From assembly GCA_016783355.1 (NCBI GenBank), contig JADHWR010000014.1:1-21565 (forward strand): a stretch of 21,565 nt of DNA, in the 5' to 3' direction. This DNA comes from Candidatus Omnitrophota bacterium. Its GTDB lineage: Bacteria; Omnitrophota; Gorgyraeia; Gygaellales; JAHJCI01. This document shows positions 17,193 to 21,565 of this stretch, piece by piece. The first letter of the stretch is position 1. Every line of letters starts with the position of its first letter. The notes under the pieces are model-generated. The model saw only the letters and a program-made list of their open reading frames with translations. It was not told the origin of the DNA and did no database searches. A program made the position numbers and the translations under genes.

Positions 17193-20011
17193 TAAAAGGT
17201 ATGACTTAAGCCCAGCCAAAACCTTGGGTTTCTTTTGGGTTCATCAATTACCTGGGCAACATCAAGACGCACGATTATTTTTTCTACAAAACTGCCTATA
17301 TTAAGATGCAGGCGAAATCCCACTCCGGCATCCTTCTTGAACTTAGGCTGGGAAAAATCCGAATACCAGGCATGGCCCCCATCAAAAAATACCACCCCTT
17401 GAATCTTCTCTAAATGAATAATATTATCAAGAAAATAAAACTGGAGATTAGAAAGCAAGGGGAGGCGATATTCAAGAGATGCCAGCAACATATGGCTTCC
17501 TTTGATTTCTTTGCGCGCATATCCGCGCAGCCCCTCATCCGAGCCCAAATAAAATAGATTCTTATCGTCGGGCTCGCCCCAGCCAATCTTGGTGCGCAGC
17601 GCTAACTTATGCTGGTGTTCTGGTATTAGCAAAAAGTAATTATTCAGCTCAATACTGCTTCGCCAAAACGTCTCTTTCCCTCCCAGAAAATGCCCGGCAA
17701 ACTCCTGCGTCGGCATAATCCGCCAACCGTAATCCGGATCAGGGTAGGGACCGCAACGGCCAAAAGAGCCGCTTATTCCAAAAATTGCCTCATCGCGCTT
17801 GCGATAATGCAAATGCTCTACATCCTCAAGCCCGGATAAACCCTGAGGATAATCAAATTCACGGTCACGCAGGACATAAAAGGTAATATGGTCATTGAGG
17901 TCAGCCAAGCCATAAGAGGCCGGCCATAATTCATGGCGCAGATAAACCTTGACTCCATAGAATTCATTTTCTTTATCTGGTGCCCTATCGTCAAACAGCT
18001 CAAAACCGAGGCTATTCATCTCGCCGAATAGATGGCGCATTTCATAACCAAGAGTAGATTTTAGTTTATCTTCGCCAAGCTCATAACCAGCTGAGGTATA
18101 AATTACATGGTCATCTGGTTTTTGCCAGGAGGCCTTAGCTCCCAAAGTTCCACCGGATAGATCCGGGCCGAAAACCAAAGAATAAGCATCCTGAGGCAAA
18201 AATAGAGGAATCTCATAGATAAAGAAATATAAAGGCACAGGTTTAGCATTTAGTCGTCTTGGCCAGATATTATTGGTCTGGTCAATATCTAAAAGCAGTC
18301 TATCCTCAGGGCCAAGGCGGACCATCTTGACTTTCTCGCCTTGCGGCAAAGGAAACTCCTTTAATTCTTCTTTGCCCTGCCAATCAAAAGATATTTTTTT
18401 GCCATTGCGCAAATGCACCTCTATCTCCACAGGCACCTGAATCTGGCCGCGCCTTTCCAAAATAATCTTTGCGTCTTTTACCTCTACTGCATAATCGCAA
18501 ACATTATCTGTTTTCAACCAGGCATCAAAAAACCAGTTTAAATCCCCTTCGTATTCTTCTTCGCAAATACGTATAAAATCATCTAAATAGGCATTCTTAA
18601 AACAGAACTCCCTGGTGTATCTTTGCATCACCCTTAAAAATATGTCTTTGCCAAGAACTGAATTAAGCATCTCTAAAACCCCGACACCCTTGCCATAGGC
18701 AAGGGCAAATATTGCCGAGGGCTCCCGAAAGCTTGAAAGCGGACTGATAATCGAATGGTCTAGCCCCCTCTTTACCATATAAAAATAGCGGGAAGTCCCA
18801 GAACGCCGGAAACTAAAATTAGGAACAAGCGAACTTACCCCCTTCGGCAACTCCAAAACCTGAGCATCCTCGCCGTATTTGTCTTCTAAATACTGCTGGA
18901 GCCAGTAAGAATTTAGACCCTCATCCATAAATGTCTCTCTGTACTCATCTGAGCCAATCATATTGTAAAACCACTGGTGGCCGGTCTCATGAGAAATAAG
19001 AAAATCAAAGTAGCGCTGCAAAAACCGAGGCAGTTTATAAACACGTGTATCAATAAAAATAAGATTACTTGATTCGTGGCCACCACAGGCTAAGTAACTG
19101 GGGACGATATTAAATTCTGAATATGGATAGCTGCCAAATTTTTTGCCATAGAAGCGCATTAAACCAGCTGCATCCTCTGCTGCCTCTTTCGCCCTTTCCT
19201 CATCACCGTGCAGATGAAAGGAATTAATTCTTTTCCCGTCGAACTCCAAAGTATAAAGAGCAAAATCAGGAGATACCCCCAAAGCAAAATCGCGAATAGG
19301 AAGCTCGCTTTCTATAAATAATGTCTTTGTTCCATCAGGATTTACCATCTCCTTCTTTAGGCTTCCTGAATGGGCAACTACCTCCTTTTCTGGCAAGGTC
19401 AGTTTTAGTTTATAATCTGCTGCCCGGCTGATATAAGGCTGGTGATAGAGATAAAATGGATAATTGTGCCAGCCCTTTTCATCATAAAGGGATAATATCG
19501 GATACCAGCGAAGCAGAGAGATAATATTATTGTGCCAGCCAAATCTACCGTAGGCATGGGGAATTTCTACCGAAAAATCTATCTCTAATTCTATGGATTG
19601 ATTAGCAAGTAAAGGCTGCGCAAGCCTCACCTTAAGGATTGTCTGGTCTTTGTTTTCAATTAGATAAGATAAATCTTCATCGCCCGATTTTACAGAATTT
19701 ATCTTTAAATCTCCGCCTTGAAACCCTTCTGGATATGGCTCAACCTTAAAATAACCAGAATAGCGGTAAAGAAATCTAATCTCCTTCTGAGTATATCTAC
19801 GATGAGGGTAAATATGGAAATAAAGAACGTCGGTTGGCTTTGTTGTATTGTTGGTAAAGACAACCTTCTGCTTTGCCGCTATTGTATGGCAGGCTGTATC
19901 AACTGTAGCGTCAATCTCATATTGAGGAAGGCGAATTTCATGATTATCTGCATCAGCAAAACCCAACCAAATCCAAAATATTAATAAAAATATAAAAGAA
20001 AAATTCTTCAC
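17192..20011 (-). CDS. M1-family metallopeptidase fused to an outer-membrane beta-barrel
   Basis: 939 residues. Signal peptide at 1-22. Residues about 25-250 are the M1 N-terminal beta domain. The catalytic part has G-G-H-E-S (310-314) in place of the GAMEN loop and the zinc motif H341-E-T-G-H345 with Glu364 (HExxH-x18-E, FMDEG), all intact. From about 590 to the end the sequence changes to barrel-like strands (LGAKASWQKPDD, LFYLGSDEGLRGYARKEI, ASLEYRLPLL, GVVFFDGGHAWYSD), resembling the C-terminal Bac_surface_Ag (Omp85/BamA-type) domain, and ends in Phe (GLSHTF), as outer-membrane proteins do. This implies a peptidase tethered to its own outer-membrane barrel. Start is GTG 20011 with no ribosome site visible; a REP-like hairpin is just upstream. 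Peptide substrates unknown. Confidence 0.82.
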   Translation of the reverse strand: MKNFSFIFLLIFWIWLGFADADNHEIRLPQYEIDATVDTACHTIAAKQKVVFTNNTTKPTDVLYFHIYPHRRYTQKEIRFLYRYSGYFKVEPYPEGFQGGDLKINSVKSGDEDLSYLIENKDQTILKVRLAQPLLANQSIELEIDFSVEIPHAYGRFGWHNNIISLLRWYPILSLYDEKGWHNYPFYLYHQPYISRAADYKLKLTLPEKEVVAHSGSLKKEMVNPDGTKTLFIESELPIRDFALGVSPDFALYTLEFDGKRINSFHLHGDEERAKEAAEDAAGLMRFYGKKFGSYPYSEFNIVPSYLACGGHESSNLIFIDTRVYKLPRFLQRYFDFLISHETGHQWFYNMIGSDEYRETFMDEGLNSYWLQQYLEDKYGEDAQVLELPKGVSSLVPNFSFRRSGTSRYFYMVKRGLDHSIISPLSSFREPSAIFALAYGKGVGVLEMLNSVLGKDIFLRVMQRYTREFCFKNAYLDDFIRICEEEYEGDLNWFFDAWLKTDNVCDYAVEVKDAKIILERRGQIQVPVEIEVHLRNGKKISFDWQGKEELKEFPLPQGEKVKMVRLGPEDRLLLDIDQTNNIWPRRLNAKPVPLYFFIYEIPLFLPQDAYSLVFGPDLSGGTLGAKASWQKPDDHVIYTSAGYELGEDKLKSTLGYEMRHLFGEMNSLGFELFDDRAPDKENEFYGVKVYLRHELWPASYGLADLNDHITFYVLRDREFDYPQGLSGLEDVEHLHYRKRDEAIFGISGSFGRCGPYPDPDYGWRIMPTQEFAGHFLGGKETFWRSSIELNNYFLLIPEHQHKLALRTKIGWGEPDDKNLFYLGSDEGLRGYARKEIKGSHMLLASLEYRLPLLSNLQFYFLDNIIHLEKIQGVVFFDGGHAWYSDFSQPKFKKDAGVGFRLHLNIGSFVEKIIVRLDVAQVIDEPKRNPRFWLGLSHTF

Positions 20012-20020
20012 ACTAAACCC

Positions 20021-20052
20021 GGGGACGGTTCTCTCTAAGGAGAAGCATCCCC
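20021..20052. repeat. REP-like hairpin
   Basis: GGGGACGGTTCTC (20021-20033) and GAGAAGCATCCCC (20040-20052) form an imperfect hairpin with a three-base internal mismatch. GGGGACGGTTCTC is reminiscent of palindromes linked to IS200-like (Y1) transposases; this is from memory, with no transposase in the window. It fills the whole gap between two genes. Confidence 0.5.
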
Positions 20053-20053
20053 A

Positions 20054-21565
20054 CTATTCTTCTAAACTCAAGGGATTAAATCCGTAATAGGCGAAAAGTG
20101 CATAACAGGTTGCGGAAACAGAACCTGTGGAATCTCCCTTTGGTGTCATCCAACCGTGGCCTGTGTCCACATAATCATCGCTGGCATAAGGAAGACACCC
20201 TCTTCCCTGACCCGAAGGTGAAGAACTAGAAATAATCATCTGGGTCAGTTGATTAAGATAATCATCAGCTTTTTGCTGATAGAATTGGGCCCTCAGATAG
20301 TCCCTTTTCTCTTTGTAGAAATCTGCCATTATCTTAAAACTGAGAACCATCTGCGCACTCCATTCACAGGAAATTACTCCCCCGCGTGCTAAATTCCTTT
20401 GCGCAGCAAAATCAAAACCACGAACACGAATAATCTCCCCGTCAGGCCGGGAAAAATTCACCTCAACAGAACATGTATCCTCAGCAAATTTCATAATCTC
20501 ATTGCTGGAAAGCCCTAATTCTTCTAATTTCTGAGGTCCTAAAGCAGCAATCGACCAGGCATAGGTATCTGTGGCAATGGTCGAATCGCCCCTGCCGCGT
20601 TTAACAGGAATATCAGAACGGTCATAGGTATGTTGGATAAGCCAGGCTAAAATCCTATCAGCTGCTTTAAGATATTGTGTATCCTGCGTAATTTTATAAA
20701 GCATATTTAAGAAGGCATAGGCATCTAAATTATGTTCGGTGGCAAACCAGGAAACCTTTGGCCCGCCACGCAGCCCACCTTCCCGGTCTTCACTTTGTAT
20801 CCCTATTATCCAATGGGCGATATCCTGCGCTAAACCCAAATATCTTTTATCCTCAGTTTTATTTGTATATTGCAATATGGCAATCCCCAGCCAGATATTG
20901 GGCCCACAATGAACAATATACTCGGAAGGACTGCCATCATTGACATAATAGGCATTAATAAAACCGCCGTTAACCTTCTCTGCTTGATACTTAAAAAAAT
21001 CAAATAATTTTTGCGTCTTCTTAAACTGATTATGCTGAGTAAGAACACAGGCAACCAGCGCCTGGTCATAAAGAAAGGCCCAGTTAGCAATAGAAGAATC
21101 TCCCTCAAAGCTCATCATCAGCCCTGTACGTGGATTCTGATGGATCTCCAGCCACTGGTACATCTGCTCAAAATTTGCCTTTTCTAATTCTGACCTTTTT
21201 TCGTCTAAAACCAAAAGCGTCTCTGCTGCCACTACTTCTTTTTCTTTCAAAGAAGAGAGCTCTTCCTTTAATATAACTCTCTCTCTATTCAGTCCCTCAA
21301 TTAAAAAATCCATCTTTTTATTTAAAGTCTCTAGTTCCTTATTTCTCCTTTGCAACTCCTCCTCTTCAAATTCCTTTCTTTCCATTGCCAATTGCAATCT
21401 TACGAGCTCCATCTCTAACCCGGCCTTCTCTGTTCGCGCATCCTTTATTTGGCCTTGGACATTACTTAATTTACTAACTAAACTCTCTTTTTCCTCATCC
21501 ATCCGGGCAATGCTCATCCGTCTTGATTCTAAATTTTGCGCGGTCTTCACCAGCTCCTTGACTAA
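20054..21565 (-). CDS. Coiled-coil protein with a six-hairpin-glycosidase-like domain, 5' end outside window
   Basis: At least 503 residues; the frame is open to the window edge, so the true start lies beyond it (the GTG at 21550 is internal). About the first 130 residues are heptad-rich coiled coil (EKAGLEMELVRLQLAMERKE and similar). The rest is helical with repeated aromatic motifs: GDSSIANWAFLYDQALVACV, GGPKVSWFATEHNLDAYAFL, GRGDSTIATDTYAWSIAALG and ISCEWSAQMVLSFKIMADFY. That is the look of an (alpha/alpha)6 barrel as in several glycoside hydrolase and epimerase families. Paired acids (for example DQ, EHNLD) could be catalytic, but I cannot assign a family or substrate. No signal peptide is visible in the part present. 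Confidence 0.6.
   Translation of the reverse strand, partial: LVKELVKTAQNLESRRMSIARMDEEKESLVSKLSNVQGQIKDARTEKAGLEMELVRLQLAMERKEFEEEELQRRNKELETLNKKMDFLIEGLNRERVILKEELSSLKEKEVVAAETLLVLDEKRSELEKANFEQMYQWLEIHQNPRTGLMMSFEGDSSIANWAFLYDQALVACVLTQHNQFKKTQKLFDFFKYQAEKVNGGFINAYYVNDGSPSEYIVHCGPNIWLGIAILQYTNKTEDKRYLGLAQDIAHWIIGIQSEDREGGLRGGPKVSWFATEHNLDAYAFLNMLYKITQDTQYLKAADRILAWLIQHTYDRSDIPVKRGRGDSTIATDTYAWSIAALGPQKLEELGLSSNEIMKFAEDTCSVEVNFSRPDGEIIRVRGFDFAAQRNLARGGVISCEWSAQMVLSFKIMADFYKEKRDYLRAQFYQQKADDYLNQLTQMIISSSSPSGQGRGCLPYASDDYVDTGHGWMTPKGDSTGSVSATCYALFAYYGFNPLSLEE

Overview
The window looks like bacterial chromosome from an uncultured, Gram-negative, AT-rich lineage, most likely Candidatus Omnitrophota (former OP3) or a close relative. 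This is inference. It rests on Tad/Flp pilins of the [KR][GA]QSxxEY type, a secreted protein with a TITTYYPSPYG start and GNVGIGTTSPGAKLEI motif, several lipoproteins, and an outer-membrane barrel. Every gene I can support is on the minus strand, so gene order below runs from high to low coordinates.

Right part (21565-14013): a coiled-coil protein with a six-hairpin-glycosidase-like domain (its 5' end is outside the window); a 939-residue M1-family peptidase fused to an outer-membrane beta-barrel; an M48 metalloprotease lipoprotein; a HEAT-repeat lipoprotein; and a smaller lipoprotein sharing the HEAT protein's N-terminal domain. A 109-bp MITE-like palindromic element, a 13-bp-arm hairpin and a REP-like hairpin lie between these genes.

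Middle (13940-11309): an RHH/Doc toxin-antitoxin operon with a clear promoter and operator, a DUF192 protein, and a 508-residue HTH protein with a long Lys/Glu/Pro linker and a possible transposase-derived C-terminal domain.

Pilus locus (11275-4109): a sigma70-type promoter, a 5' leader hairpin, a GEMM-I-like (cyclic dinucleotide) riboswitch whose terminator hairpin contains the first pilin's start codon, then seven small Flp-like pilins, a TadE-like protein, a pilin/coiled-coil hybrid, a TadG-like protein, a secreted two-repeat protein with a heptanucleotide repeat in its signal peptide, an eighth small pilin, tadB and tadC. The assembly ATPase, secretin and prepilin peptidase are not in the window.

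Left part (4134-1): downstream of tadC lie three different toxin-antitoxin modules (Phd/PIN, AbiEi/AbiEii, HTH/PIN), all in the same orientation, separated by four copies of a dispersed repeat of about 45-78 bp (called R here). R carries a copy of the tadC 3' end at one edge and a -35 promoter box at the other, so each module appears to take part of its promoter from the repeat. After the last R comes a secreted surface protein whose signal-peptide region contains (CT)16 and is out of frame in this allele: a candidate phase-variable gene in the OFF state.

The most novel signals are the R-bounded TA cassette array, the (CT)n contingency locus, the riboswitch/terminator overlapping a pilin start codon, and the M1-peptidase/barrel fusion.
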